Source: Syntrophaceae bacterium (GTDB taxonomy: Bacteria; Desulfobacterota; Desulfomonilia; Desulfomonilales; Desulfomonilaceae). Taken from it: a DNA stretch of 9,357 nt. The position numbers and the translations under genes are program-made. The first letter of the stretch is position 1, and the number at the start of each line of letters is the position of its first letter. This document shows, piece by piece, positions 1 to 6,304 of the stretch. Below the pieces are notes generated by a model. That model was not told the DNA's origin and made no database searches. It saw nothing but the letters and a program-made list of their open reading frames with translations. The stretch spans positions 1 to 9,357 of the forward strand of contig JACWAG010000426.1 in NCBI GenBank assembly GCA_014874425.1, read 5' to 3'.

Positions 1-176
1 CGGAAAGGCTTGCCCAACATCTCAAGAATGGATACGAGGTAAAATTCTTGACGGAATTCAAGCAGGCAGATCTGGTCGGGACCCTTTGGAAGATTGAATA
101 TAGAGATGGGTTCGACGACGCCCTTGTAAAGATATTCATGGAAAATGGTAAGATATCAGGATTCTGGTTTCAATGA
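1..176 (+). CDS. C-terminal end of an unrecognised protein (partial)
   Basis: An open frame runs from the window edge (first full codon at 3) to a TGA at 174-176, giving about 57 residues. The tail contains GTLWKIEYRDGFDDALVKIF and ends in GFWFQ, with alternating hydrophobic and charged residues as in the last strands of a small beta-rich domain. I do not recognise the family, and no function can be given from this fragment. Its stop overlaps the last codons of the opposite-strand lyase gene by 7 bases, so the two genes converge with no room for a terminator. The main doubt is that the reading rests only on a short open frame, although its composition is protein-like and it fits up against the next gene. 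Confidence 0.5.
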   Translation, partial: ERLAQHLKNGYEVKFLTEFKQADLVGTLWKIEYRDGFDDALVKIFMENGKISGFWFQ

Positions 177-1048
177 TTTAATGAATCCAAAAAACTTCTC
201 ATGATCGACTCGGCAATCCTGAGTTCTCTAAGATCAATTCCGACCCTGAACCCCAGTCGTTCCGCCAGTTCAACTACCTTATCTGTCGCCACATTGCCGG
301 CGGCCCCAGGAATAAATGGACAACCGCCAATCCCCCCCACTGAAGAATCAAATTTTCTAATACCGGATTCGAGTCCCGCCTCGAGATTGAGCAGGCCGCA
401 ACCATGAGTATCGTGCAAGTGTAGTCCGATCATTTCCAATGGCGCTAGCTTATCGACCAGCGAGATTAATGATTTTACATCTTGGGGTTTAGCCATTCCT
501 GTGGTGTCAGCGAAACCAATTTCGGTTGCGCCTGCGTCCAGTAATCTTGAGGCCATAGCACATACGTTGTCCTGAGAAATAGATCCCTCATAATAGCAGC
601 CAAATGCGCACATGATTCCGCCTGTTATTCCCATTCCAGCCTGTCTTGCTTGACGAACCATTCTAACTGCGTTGTCTAAAGCCCTTTTCCTCTCAATGTG
701 AGAGTTCTTAAGGCTATGTGTCTCAGAAGCTGACACATAAATTTCAATGTGGTCCAGTTTTAGTTTAATCGCTGTTTCCATTCCCCTTTCGTTTAAAACC
801 AGGACCGTGTAGCGCACATTATGGTTGTTATGGTCGAGACCGAGCCAAACGCTATCAGAATCAGCCATCTGCAGGACAAGACGAGGGTTAACAAAAGCCC
901 CAACCTGTATTCGACGCAATCCTGCCTTTGTAAGAGCATCTATAATCTGAATTCTCTGAGACACCGAAAGAACCCTAGGTTCGTTTTGAAGTCCGTCCCT
1001 TGTAGAAACTTCCTGGAGCAAAATGTCGGTGTCATCAAAATGTGCCAC
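170..1048 (-). CDS. Hydroxymethylglutaryl-CoA lyase-like protein (DRE-TIM metallolyase)
   Basis: This is a 292-residue TIM-barrel lyase of the HMG-CoA lyase family, which cleaves HMG-CoA to acetyl-CoA and acetoacetate in leucine breakdown and ketone-body metabolism. Visible family marks are RDGLQNE at residues 17-23, the metal-binding HLHD at 210-213, and GGCPFIPGAAGN at 241-252, which holds the catalytic Cys243 and the metal-ligand Asn252. Length matches the bacterial family (about 300). At residue 48 the stretch reads IQVGAFVNP, so Gln stands where classical HMG-CoA lyases carry an active-site Glu (human E72, from memory). The loop ADTTGMAKP also differs from human. The substrate could therefore be a related 3-hydroxy-3-methylacyl-CoA. 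The start is a GTG at 1048 with only a weak ribosome site; an in-frame stop at 1085-1087 limits upstream extension. No leucine-degradation neighbours are visible. Confidence 0.85.
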   Translation of the reverse strand: MAHFDDTDILLQEVSTRDGLQNEPRVLSVSQRIQIIDALTKAGLRRIQVGAFVNPRLVLQMADSDSVWLGLDHNNHNVRYTVLVLNERGMETAIKLKLDHIEIYVSASETHSLKNSHIERKRALDNAVRMVRQARQAGMGITGGIMCAFGCYYEGSISQDNVCAMASRLLDAGATEIGFADTTGMAKPQDVKSLISLVDKLAPLEMIGLHLHDTHGCGLLNLEAGLESGIRKFDSSVGGIGGCPFIPGAAGNVATDKVVELAERLGFRVGIDLRELRIAESIMRSFLDSLNH

Positions 1049-1163
1049 AAAACACCAGTTTAATCTCTGTTGGCGCTTCGAAATTCAACTACTATCGTTT
1101 GCTAGCCGATCAGCCTGACATGGCTTCTCAAGATGTTTCAAGCTTAAATTTAACATAAATTGA

Positions 1164-1184
1164 GTCATTTCTTAATAAAATGAC
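1164..1184. repeat. Perfect inverted repeat, 7-bp arms, 7-base loop
   Basis: GTCATTT at 1164-1170 is complementary to AAATGAC at 1178-1184, with CTTAATA between. It lies in the gene-free stretch upstream of the minus-strand lyase gene. No run of T follows on either strand, so it does not look like an intrinsic terminator. It could be an operator or leader structure, or a chance repeat in AT-rich DNA. Confidence 0.45.
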
Positions 1185-1204
1185 CTTAGATCTGATATAA
1201 GAAT

Positions 1205-1236
1205 AGCAACTAAAAACAAAAATGTCTTTAGTTGCT
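1205..1236. repeat. Perfect inverted repeat, 10-bp arms, 12-base loop
   Basis: AGCAACTAAA at 1205-1214 is exactly complementary to TTTAGTTGCT at 1227-1236. The loop is A-rich on the plus strand. It is the longest perfect hairpin in the region between the lyase gene and the AAA+ gene. Downstream bases on the plus strand (TGATTAG) and on the minus strand (ATTCTTAT) lack a proper T tract, so a terminator is unlikely. An operator, a small-RNA element or a relic of a mobile unit are possible; no neighbouring target duplication was seen. Confidence 0.55.
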
Positions 1237-1288
1237 TGATTAGAACGACTTAGCGGCGGACGAGGAGTCTGTTGGAACTTTAACAACC

Positions 1289-1317
1289 TTGACATGTCTT
1301 TTCGTAACATGTAAATA
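1289..1317 (+). promoter_or_regulatory. Probable sigma-70 promoter of the AAA+ ATPase gene
   Basis: A perfect -35 box TTGACA at 1289-1294 is followed after 17 bases by TAAATA at 1312-1317 (3 of 6 consensus matches in the -10 box). Transcription would begin near 1324, just before the hairpin at 1328-1358. Two ACATGT palindromes (1292-1297 and 1307-1312) overlap the two boxes and could be protein-binding sites. The -35 box and spacing are strong, while the -10 box is only moderate. Confidence 0.5.
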
Positions 1318-1327
1318 GCCTGTTTCC

Positions 1328-1358
1328 GGCAGGTACGTCGCGATGAGGAGTACCTGCC
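1328..1358 (+). repeat. 9-bp perfect inverted repeat in the AAA+ gene leader
   Basis: GGCAGGTAC at 1328-1336 pairs exactly with GTACCTGCC at 1350-1358 around a 13-base loop. The arms are GC-rich and should fold stably in RNA. The repeat sits between the predicted transcription start (about 1324) and the ribosome site at 1369, so it would be the first structure on the messenger RNA. It could stabilise the transcript, be a regulatory leader, or act as a DNA operator. No T run follows, so it is not a terminator. Confidence 0.55.
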
Positions 1359-1368
1359 AGATTGTTTC

Positions 1369-1374
1369 AGGAGG
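1369..1374 (+). promoter_or_regulatory. Ribosome binding site that sets the AAA+ start at 1380
   Basis: AGGAGG at 1369-1374 stands 5 bases before the ATG at 1380-1382. A longer reading from a TTG at 1362 would place this site inside the coding region, so the ATG at 1380 is preferred. Confidence 0.8.
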
Positions 1375-1379
1375 AAACC

Positions 1380-2459
1380 ATGGATATAGTGGCTAATATT
1401 CCGGCGCCTGATGAATGTGTGTCAAAAATATTCAATTGTACTGGACAAAAATATGAGCCGGAAATAGCATCAGCGACTTGGATCAAAATTTTACAGCATA
1501 AATGGTTTCTGTCGGAGAAATTGGGCAGGGATGCTGGAATAAAGGTAGCATGTCTTGATTATATCGAAAACATCGATGTGATCAATGATAAACAGATAGA
1601 CGAAGACAAAGTGAACACCTTGAGAGAATTGGGCGCTCAGTTGGTTGACAGGTCGATTTGGGACACCATTGCGGACTCTCAGCCTCCAAAGCAAATAGTA
1701 GAAAAGAGGGTTGTTTTACCGCTCACCAAAGTGGATCTTGCCGAAAAACATGGAGTTATTCCTCCTAAGACGATAATTTTTTTCGGACCTCCTGGAACCG
1801 GGAAAACGCATTTTGTCAAAGCTATGGCGGGGGTTTTAGACTGGTGGTTTATCGAGGTCAGTCCCAGTGATCTTATGGCTGATGGCCAAGACCGTTTAGG
1901 GAAGAACCTGAAACATCTCATGGAAACTGCCGGTCGTCTTGAGGACGCAGTGATTTTCGTCGATGAGTTTGAAGAAATTGCCGGCAACCGTGACCGAGCT
2001 TCCCGGATAGACAAATCTATAACAAACGAGTTCCTTAAGCAGGTACCCCTTTTCAAAAGACAGCCTGGTAAGAGATTACTGGTTTGCGCTACCAATTATA
2101 TACGTCAGCTTGATGCGGCGTTGCTGAGACCCGGCAGGTTCGACCTTATTATACCAGTCGGTGGACTTGACGCCGAGGGACAGAGAACGATTTTTGAACA
2201 TTATCTCTCTAAAACTAACGCAGGTGAAGTGGATGTAGAGAAACTTGTTTCTTTGATGCCTTTGTTCACCCCTGCTGATATCGAGTACCTTTTTCAGAAG
2301 GTGACCCAAAAAGCTTTTGAAAGAGAATTACAGGCGGGAACAGATTACCGCCTCAATACGGAAATCTTTCTGGAGGCCCTCCTTGAGATCAAGCCGTCAC
2401 TGACGGAGGAAATTTCGGCGATGTTTGAAAAGGATTGTAGAAACTTCACCAGATGTTAA
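1380..2459 (+). CDS. AAA+ ATPase with an unusual N-terminal motif
   Basis: This 359-residue soluble protein has a single AAA module resembling the FtsH/CDC48/spastin ATPase group. Visible parts are Walker A GPPGTGKT (136-143), Walker B VIFVDEF (191-197), sensor-1 Asn239 in CATN, and the two arginine fingers Arg250 and Arg253 in LRPGRFD. A helical lid covers about 280-345. There is no transmembrane segment and no zinc-protease domain, so it is not FtsH. The first 100 residues carry a distinctive stretch, QHKWFLSEKLGRDAG (39-53). I recall a similar W-LSE-GRD motif in the DUF4032 family, but this needs checking. A role in remodelling a protein partner is inferred from the AAA fold; the partner is unknown. 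It is monocistronic: a promoter and structured leader precede it, and it ends 11 bases from a converging gene. Confidence 0.85.
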   Translation: MDIVANIPAPDECVSKIFNCTGQKYEPEIASATWIKILQHKWFLSEKLGRDAGIKVACLDYIENIDVINDKQIDEDKVNTLRELGAQLVDRSIWDTIADSQPPKQIVEKRVVLPLTKVDLAEKHGVIPPKTIIFFGPPGTGKTHFVKAMAGVLDWWFIEVSPSDLMADGQDRLGKNLKHLMETAGRLEDAVIFVDEFEEIAGNRDRASRIDKSITNEFLKQVPLFKRQPGKRLLVCATNYIRQLDAALLRPGRFDLIIPVGGLDAEGQRTIFEHYLSKTNAGEVDVEKLVSLMPLFTPADIEYLFQKVTQKAFERELQAGTDYRLNTEIFLEALLEIKPSLTEEISAMFEKDCRNFTRC

Positions 2460-2470
2460 AGTTTGAACGG

Positions 2471-3415
2471 TCAAAACATTCCGTATATCTTGTACTTCTG
2501 CCTACCAGTACGCTTTGCCTCATAGAGAGCAATGTCGGCTCGTTCAATGAGTTGCCTGGCTCCGTCAGCGTCGTGCGGAAAACAGGCTACTCCTATTGAA
2601 ACAGAGAGTCCTTCTGTTTCAGATATTTTGGGGATGTCTTTCGCCATGTTCCCTATTTCGTTCATTAAACGATCACACAGAGTAGAAGCCATCTCCTTGG
2701 CTGTTTCAGGGAAGATTATGGCAAACTCTTCCCCACCATACCTTGTGACAATGTCGTATCCTCTGCATGTCGATCTAAAGACAGCGCCAAGTTTCGATAG
2801 GACTTCGTCTCCCATCTGGTGCCCAAAAGTGTCGTTAAAATTCTTGAAGTGATCGACATCTATCATAAGGAGACAGAATGGAGTTTGGCGCCTGGAAGAC
2901 TTTATTATTTCCAGTTTCAGAGTCTCATCGAAAAAACGTCGATTATAAACCCCTGTCAAAGCGTCTTCATAGGACATCTCCAGATAACGTTCGCGCTCTT
3001 TTGCTAATTTCTTGAGTTCAATATGACGAATGGTCTTGATTAAAGCGACCTGGATTTGCTCTACGCTAAAAGGCTTGATCAGATAGTCCACCGCCCCGGC
3101 GTTTATGCAGTCCAGCGCATTCTCAATGGAACCATAACCTGTGATCACGATGACTTCCGTATCGTCATTCAAGTTCTTGATACGCTTAAGTAAGGTTAAC
3201 CCGTCCATATCAGGCATTTTCAGATCGGTTACTACCAGGTCATATTCTTTCCTGACGACACGTTCCAGCGCATCATAAGGGTGGCTGCTCCAATCTACAT
3301 CATGTCCCAGACGCTGAACGCAACCTAGCATAAATTCTCCGACTTCCGGATCGTCATCCACGATCAGCACGGAGTAAACAGTTTTGCTATTTTCTTCTAC
3401 TACCGGAATTCCCAA
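2471..3415 (-). CDS. Response regulator with GGDEF diguanylate cyclase domain
   Basis: This 314-residue cytoplasmic protein has a receiver domain (about 14-130), a short coiled linker (about 125-147) and a GGDEF domain (about 150-312), the layout of phosphorylation-controlled cyclases that make c-di-GMP from two GTP. The receiver keeps the acidic pair Asp20-Asp21, the phospho-acceptor Asp64 in TDLKMP, Thr92 and Lys114 in IKPF. The cyclase keeps metal-binding Asp186 and GGEEF at 227-231, so it should be active. RGYD (218-221) five residues before GGEEF is an intact product-inhibition I-site. The start is TTG at 3415, chosen because GGAGG lies 6 bases upstream and the receiver begins just after; earlier in-frame starts add about 52 residues of unlikely sequence. 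No histidine kinase is nearby, so the input signal is unknown. Confidence 0.93.
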   Translation of the reverse strand: MGIPVVEENSKTVYSVLIVDDDPEVGEFMLGCVQRLGHDVDWSSHPYDALERVVRKEYDLVVTDLKMPDMDGLTLLKRIKNLNDDTEVIVITGYGSIENALDCINAGAVDYLIKPFSVEQIQVALIKTIRHIELKKLAKERERYLEMSYEDALTGVYNRRFFDETLKLEIIKSSRRQTPFCLLMIDVDHFKNFNDTFGHQMGDEVLSKLGAVFRSTCRGYDIVTRYGGEEFAIIFPETAKEMASTLCDRLMNEIGNMAKDIPKISETEGLSVSIGVACFPHDADGARQLIERADIALYEAKRTGRQKYKIYGMF

Positions 3416-3421
3416 TTTTGA

Positions 3422-3426
3422 CCTCC
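3422..3426 (-). promoter_or_regulatory. Ribosome binding site that sets the TTG start of the cyclase
   Basis: On the minus strand GGAGG (plus-strand CCTCC at 3422-3426) lies 6 bases before TTG at 3415-3413. No equally good site serves the longer in-frame reading that starts near 3571, so the TTG start is preferred. Confidence 0.75.
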
Positions 3427-3525
3427 AGAAAATGAGGATAAAAATGCTTTCTGTGTTTATGAATCGAAATTCCGAGTCAATGTGCTGACAACATTGTTTA
3501 AATCGGTCAATTTGGAATGTAGCGA

Positions 3526-3561
3526 CGCCGGGAGACGTCCCATATGAGACTCTCTCCGGCG
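3526..3561 (-). repeat. Imperfect GC-rich hairpin upstream of the cyclase gene
   Basis: CGCCGG (3526-3531) pairs with CCGGCG (3556-3561), GAGA (3532-3535) with TCTC (3551-3554), and GTC (3537-3539) with GAC (3548-3550). The single bases 3536 and 3555 bulge and an 8-base loop remains. That gives 13 pairs. It lies 118 bases after the ahcY stop and about 110 bases before the cyclase start. No T tract follows on the minus strand, so it is not a standard terminator; a leader structure or operator is possible. Confidence 0.5.
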
Positions 3562-3678
3562 CTAATATCAAAAAGAGGCTGGGATTAGAAAGTTTATTTG
3601 CTCACGATGATAATTCATATTCCACCTATAAGAAAGCGGAAACGTACCATCAATAATTCACAAACAACCAATGACCGG

Positions 3679-4932
3679 TCACGTTCCCATCTGCCAGGAA
3701 TTTAGATATTGTTCCTGCTCCGGGGTTAGTGTGTCAATCCTGATACCCATGGATTCAAGTTTGAGTTTAGCTATTTCATTATCTACATGGTCAGGTAGTT
3801 TGTGGACCTTCTTGGAAAGAGTTGCTCCATTTTTGACCAGAAATTCTGAAGCCAGCGCCTGGTTGGCAAAACTCATATCCATGACGCTGGAGGGGTGGCC
3901 CTCCGCTGCGGCGAGGTTAATAAGGCGTCCTTCTCCGAGGAGAGTGATGCGCCTACCGTCAGGCATAGTGAATTCTTCAACAAAGTCCCTGATTATTCTT
4001 CTGGAAACAGCCAGCTTTTCGAGAGACTCGATGTCAATTTCAACATTGAAGTGGCCGGAATTTGAAACAATAGCGCCATCTTTCATGAGTTCGAAGTGCT
4101 CTTTTCGAATTACACTTCGGTCTCCGGTGACAGTGCAGAAGAAATCCCCTACCGGCGCAGCCTGCGCCATCGGCATTACAGAGTAACCATCCATGGCCGC
4201 TTCCAGCGCTCTCAATGGGTCGACTTCCGTGATGATTACTCTTGCTCCCATACCAGACGCTCTTGACGCCAGCCCTCTACCACACCAACCGTAACCGCTT
4301 ACTACAAACCAGGAACCAGCTAACAGACGGTTGGTAGCGCGAAGAATGCCGTCGATAGTACTCTGTCCCGTTCCGTAACGGTTATCGAAGAAATGCTTGG
4401 TATTGGAATCGTTAACCGCAATGACAGGGAACAACAACACGTTGCTATCCGCCATGCTTTTGAGCCGAATAACACCGGTGGTCGTCTCTTCTGTACCACC
4501 GATTATATTCTTAACGAGGTCTTGTCTCTTTGAATGAATGGAGCTAACAAGATCAGCTCCATCATCCATTGAGATGTTCGGTTTTACGTCCAGGCAGGCG
4601 TTAATATGTTTGTAATAGGTTTCCGTATCTTCGCCCTTTATCGAGAACACATTAAAGCCTTCGGAAACAAGCGCCGCAGCGACATCATCCTGTGTTGAAA
4701 GAGGATTGGAAGCGCAAAGATAGACTTTAGCTCCACCAGCGCTGAGTGTGCGCACAAGAGACGCGGTCTCTGTAGTGACGTGCAGACACGCTGCCAGAAC
4801 GATTCCAGAGAGAGGTTTTTCTTTGCTGAATCGTTCGCGTATCATCCGGAGGACCGGCATACTGCGCTCCGCCCATTCTATTCTGAGTTTTCCCGCGGCA
4901 GCGAGTGTGATGTCCTTAATGTCGTGATCCAT
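3679..4932 (-). CDS. ahcY: Adenosylhomocysteinase (S-adenosylhomocysteine hydrolase)
   Basis: This NAD-dependent cytoplasmic enzyme splits S-adenosylhomocysteine into adenosine and homocysteine, removing the by-product of SAM-dependent methylation. The 417 residues include CLHVTTET (49-56) and GGTEETTTG (145-153) in the substrate domain, catalytic-region Lys179 and Asp183 (SNTKHFFDN), the Rossmann loop GYGWCGRG (213-220), NSGHFN (291-296) and EGHPSSV (344-350). It is a short-type enzyme: it ends in SWQMGT and lacks the usual C-terminal Lys/Tyr tail that reaches the NAD of a neighbouring subunit. The start at 4932 is supported by AAGGAG 5 bases upstream; an upstream in-frame Met at 5082 lies inside metK and is rejected. 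It follows metK on the same strand after 64 bases, so the two probably form one SAM-cycle operon. Activity on S-inosylhomocysteine, known for an archaeal relative, cannot be excluded. Confidence 0.95.
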   Translation of the reverse strand: MDHDIKDITLAAAGKLRIEWAERSMPVLRMIRERFSKEKPLSGIVLAACLHVTTETASLVRTLSAGGAKVYLCASNPLSTQDDVAAALVSEGFNVFSIKGEDTETYYKHINACLDVKPNISMDDGADLVSSIHSKRQDLVKNIIGGTEETTTGVIRLKSMADSNVLLFPVIAVNDSNTKHFFDNRYGTGQSTIDGILRATNRLLAGSWFVVSGYGWCGRGLASRASGMGARVIITEVDPLRALEAAMDGYSVMPMAQAAPVGDFFCTVTGDRSVIRKEHFELMKDGAIVSNSGHFNVEIDIESLEKLAVSRRIIRDFVEEFTMPDGRRITLLGEGRLINLAAAEGHPSSVMDMSFANQALASEFLVKNGATLSKKVHKLPDHVDNEIAKLKLESMGIRIDTLTPEQEQYLNSWQMGT

Positions 4933-4937
4933 AAAAA

Positions 4938-4943
4938 CTCCTT
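4938..4943 (-). promoter_or_regulatory. Ribosome binding site that sets the ahcY start
   Basis: On the minus strand AAGGAG (plus-strand CTCCTT) ends 5 bases before the ATG at 4932. This shows that ahcY starts after metK ends and does not overlap it. Confidence 0.8.
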
Positions 4944-4996
4944 GTATTATAAGAATGTCGACAATTTTCTTGATCGTCTTACGACTATTGATCCCA

Positions 4997-6166
4997 CTAG
5001 ATTCCGGCCAATTTTCGTAATTCTTCCGCTCTGTCGGTAGATTCCCAGGTGAAATCCGGATCATCTCTTCCGAAATGCCCATTAGCGGCGGTCTTGTGAT
5101 AGATTGGTCTCAAGAGCTTGAGATATTCAATTATGGCTGCAGGTTTAAAGCTAAATGTCTGGGTAACCACGCTAGTCAGTTTCCCGTCATCAATTTTTCC
5201 TGTGCCGTAGGTGTTAACCATGAGAGAAACCGGTTCAGGATAACCGATACAATAAGCCACCTGAACAAGACATTTGGAGGCTATGCCCGCTGCAACTATA
5301 CTTTTCGCAACGTGCCTCGCCATGTAGGAAGCTGATCTATCCACTTTGGAGGGATCTTTTCCTGAGAATGCGCCACCACCATGAGCGCCGTAACCACCGT
5401 AGGTATCAACGATAATTTTCCGGCCCGTCAATCCGCAGTCGCCCATCGGGCCTCCGACAACGAAACGACCAGTAGCGTTTATGAGATACTTTGTGTCCTT
5501 TGTTAGCATTTTGGCGGGGATCACCTTTTTAATTACTTCTTCAATAATTCCTTCCCTGATGGTGTCATATAAAACATCAGAGGAGTGCTGAGAGGCAATT
5601 ACGACGGTTTCCACTCTGACAGGCTTGTCTCCCTCATATCGGACGGTGACCTGAGATTTTCCATCAGGCCTGAGGAAGCCTAAAATGCCTGATTTTCTAA
5701 CTTCAGTGAGCCTGGCTGTCAATTTGTGAGCGTAACTAATTGCCATTGGCATCAATTCGGGTGTTTCATCGCAGGCGAAACCGAACATGAGACCCTGGTC
5801 TCCGGCGCCTTGCTCCTTGAATAGGCCTTCACCAGCTGTCACGCCCATCGAGATATCAGGGGACTGTTTGTCAAGAGTTACCATGACCGCGCAAGTATTA
5901 CTGTCGAAACCCATTTCCGCGTCGTCATAGCCGATGGAAGAGATCGTTTTACGTACAACGTGAGGAATGTCGACTATGGCCTTTGTTGTGATTTCGCCCG
6001 CCACCAAAGCGACGCCGGTAGTAACTAGAGTCTCGCACGCCACTCGAGAGCGAGGATCCTGCTCTAACATGGAGTCAAGAACCGCGTCGGAAATTTTATC
6101 TGCGATTTTATCTGGGTGACCTTCCGTGACGGATTCGGAAGAAAATGAATAGCCTTGGACCCCCAT
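4997..6166 (-). CDS. metK: S-adenosylmethionine synthetase
   Basis: This cytoplasmic enzyme makes S-adenosylmethionine from methionine and ATP. The 389 residues match the usual bacterial length. Visible marks are EGHPDK (15-20) near the N-terminus, signature GAGDQGLMFGFA (120-131), DTYGGYGAHGG (254-264) and the phosphate-binding signature GGGAFSGKDPSKVDRS (263-278). No key residue looks missing. The ATG at 6166 has a strong ribosome site (AAAGGAGGG, plus-strand 6173-6181) 6 bases upstream. A promoter is proposed at 6216-6244. ahcY follows after 64 bases with no terminator seen, which fits joint production and recycling of SAM. The 138-base upstream gap is AT-rich and shows no SAM riboswitch. 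Confidence 0.97.
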   Translation of the reverse strand: MGVQGYSFSSESVTEGHPDKIADKISDAVLDSMLEQDPRSRVACETLVTTGVALVAGEITTKAIVDIPHVVRKTISSIGYDDAEMGFDSNTCAVMVTLDKQSPDISMGVTAGEGLFKEQGAGDQGLMFGFACDETPELMPMAISYAHKLTARLTEVRKSGILGFLRPDGKSQVTVRYEGDKPVRVETVVIASQHSSDVLYDTIREGIIEEVIKKVIPAKMLTKDTKYLINATGRFVVGGPMGDCGLTGRKIIVDTYGGYGAHGGGAFSGKDPSKVDRSASYMARHVAKSIVAAGIASKCLVQVAYCIGYPEPVSLMVNTYGTGKIDDGKLTSVVTQTFSFKPAAIIEYLKLLRPIYHKTAANGHFGRDDPDFTWESTDRAEELRKLAGI

Positions 6167-6215
6167 CGCGAGCCCTCCTTTCGGAACGGAGTAAATTATG
6201 TTACATAAACGAATT

Positions 6216-6244
6216 ATTTAAACATATATGAACAAACGGGTCAA
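6216..6244 (-). promoter_or_regulatory. Probable sigma-70 promoter of metK-ahcY
   Basis: Read on the minus strand, TTGACC (6244-6239) is followed after 17 bases by TTAAAT (6221-6216). These match 5 of 6 and 4 of 6 consensus bases. The surrounding DNA is AT-rich, and transcription would begin about 45 bases before the metK ATG. The spacing and position are good, but no experimental support is available here. Confidence 0.5.
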
Positions 6245-6304
6245 TATTTAATTAAAAAAGTAACACTGAAGGCACATTAGCGTATATGCTCTATGTAAGC
6301 CATC

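Larger units (their letters stand above)
1049..1379. other. Gene-free stretch between the lyase and AAA+ genes
   Basis: These 331 bases separate two divergently oriented genes. They hold the inverted repeats at 1164-1184, 1205-1236 and 1328-1358, a promoter at 1289-1317 and the AAA+ ribosome site. A 60-codon minus-strand frame at 1128-1310 is present but has a low-complexity product with no ribosome site, so it is not called. No tRNA or recognisable riboswitch is visible. No clear promoter for the lyase gene was found on the minus strand. Confidence 0.6.

Noticed and set aside
1128..1310. 60-codon minus-strand frame in the gene-free stretch
   Set aside because: No ribosome site, no recognisable motif, and it runs across an inverted repeat and part of the AAA+ promoter.
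1679..2095. 138-codon minus-strand frame opposite the AAA+ ATPase
   Set aside because: It mirrors the Walker A to sensor-1 region of a clear ATPase; codon use and composition fit a shadow frame.
2462..2475. TTTGA-ACGG-TCAAA stem between the AAA+ and cyclase stops as a two-way terminator
   Set aside because: The stem has five mostly A-T pairs and no T run on either side, so it is too weak to call.
3671..4186. 171-codon plus-strand frame inside ahcY
   Set aside because: It lies opposite a fully conserved enzyme, its product has a serine-rich shadow composition, and no ribosome site precedes it.
4933..4996. SAH riboswitch between metK and ahcY
   Set aside because: The gap is only 64 bases, AT-rich, and lacks the GC-rich conserved core of that riboswitch.
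6250..6300. Intrinsic terminator after the EcfT gene (six T on the minus strand at 6258-6253)
   Set aside because: No stable stem lies directly before the T run; the best pairing (GCATA with TGTGC) is short, has a wobble, and is too far away.
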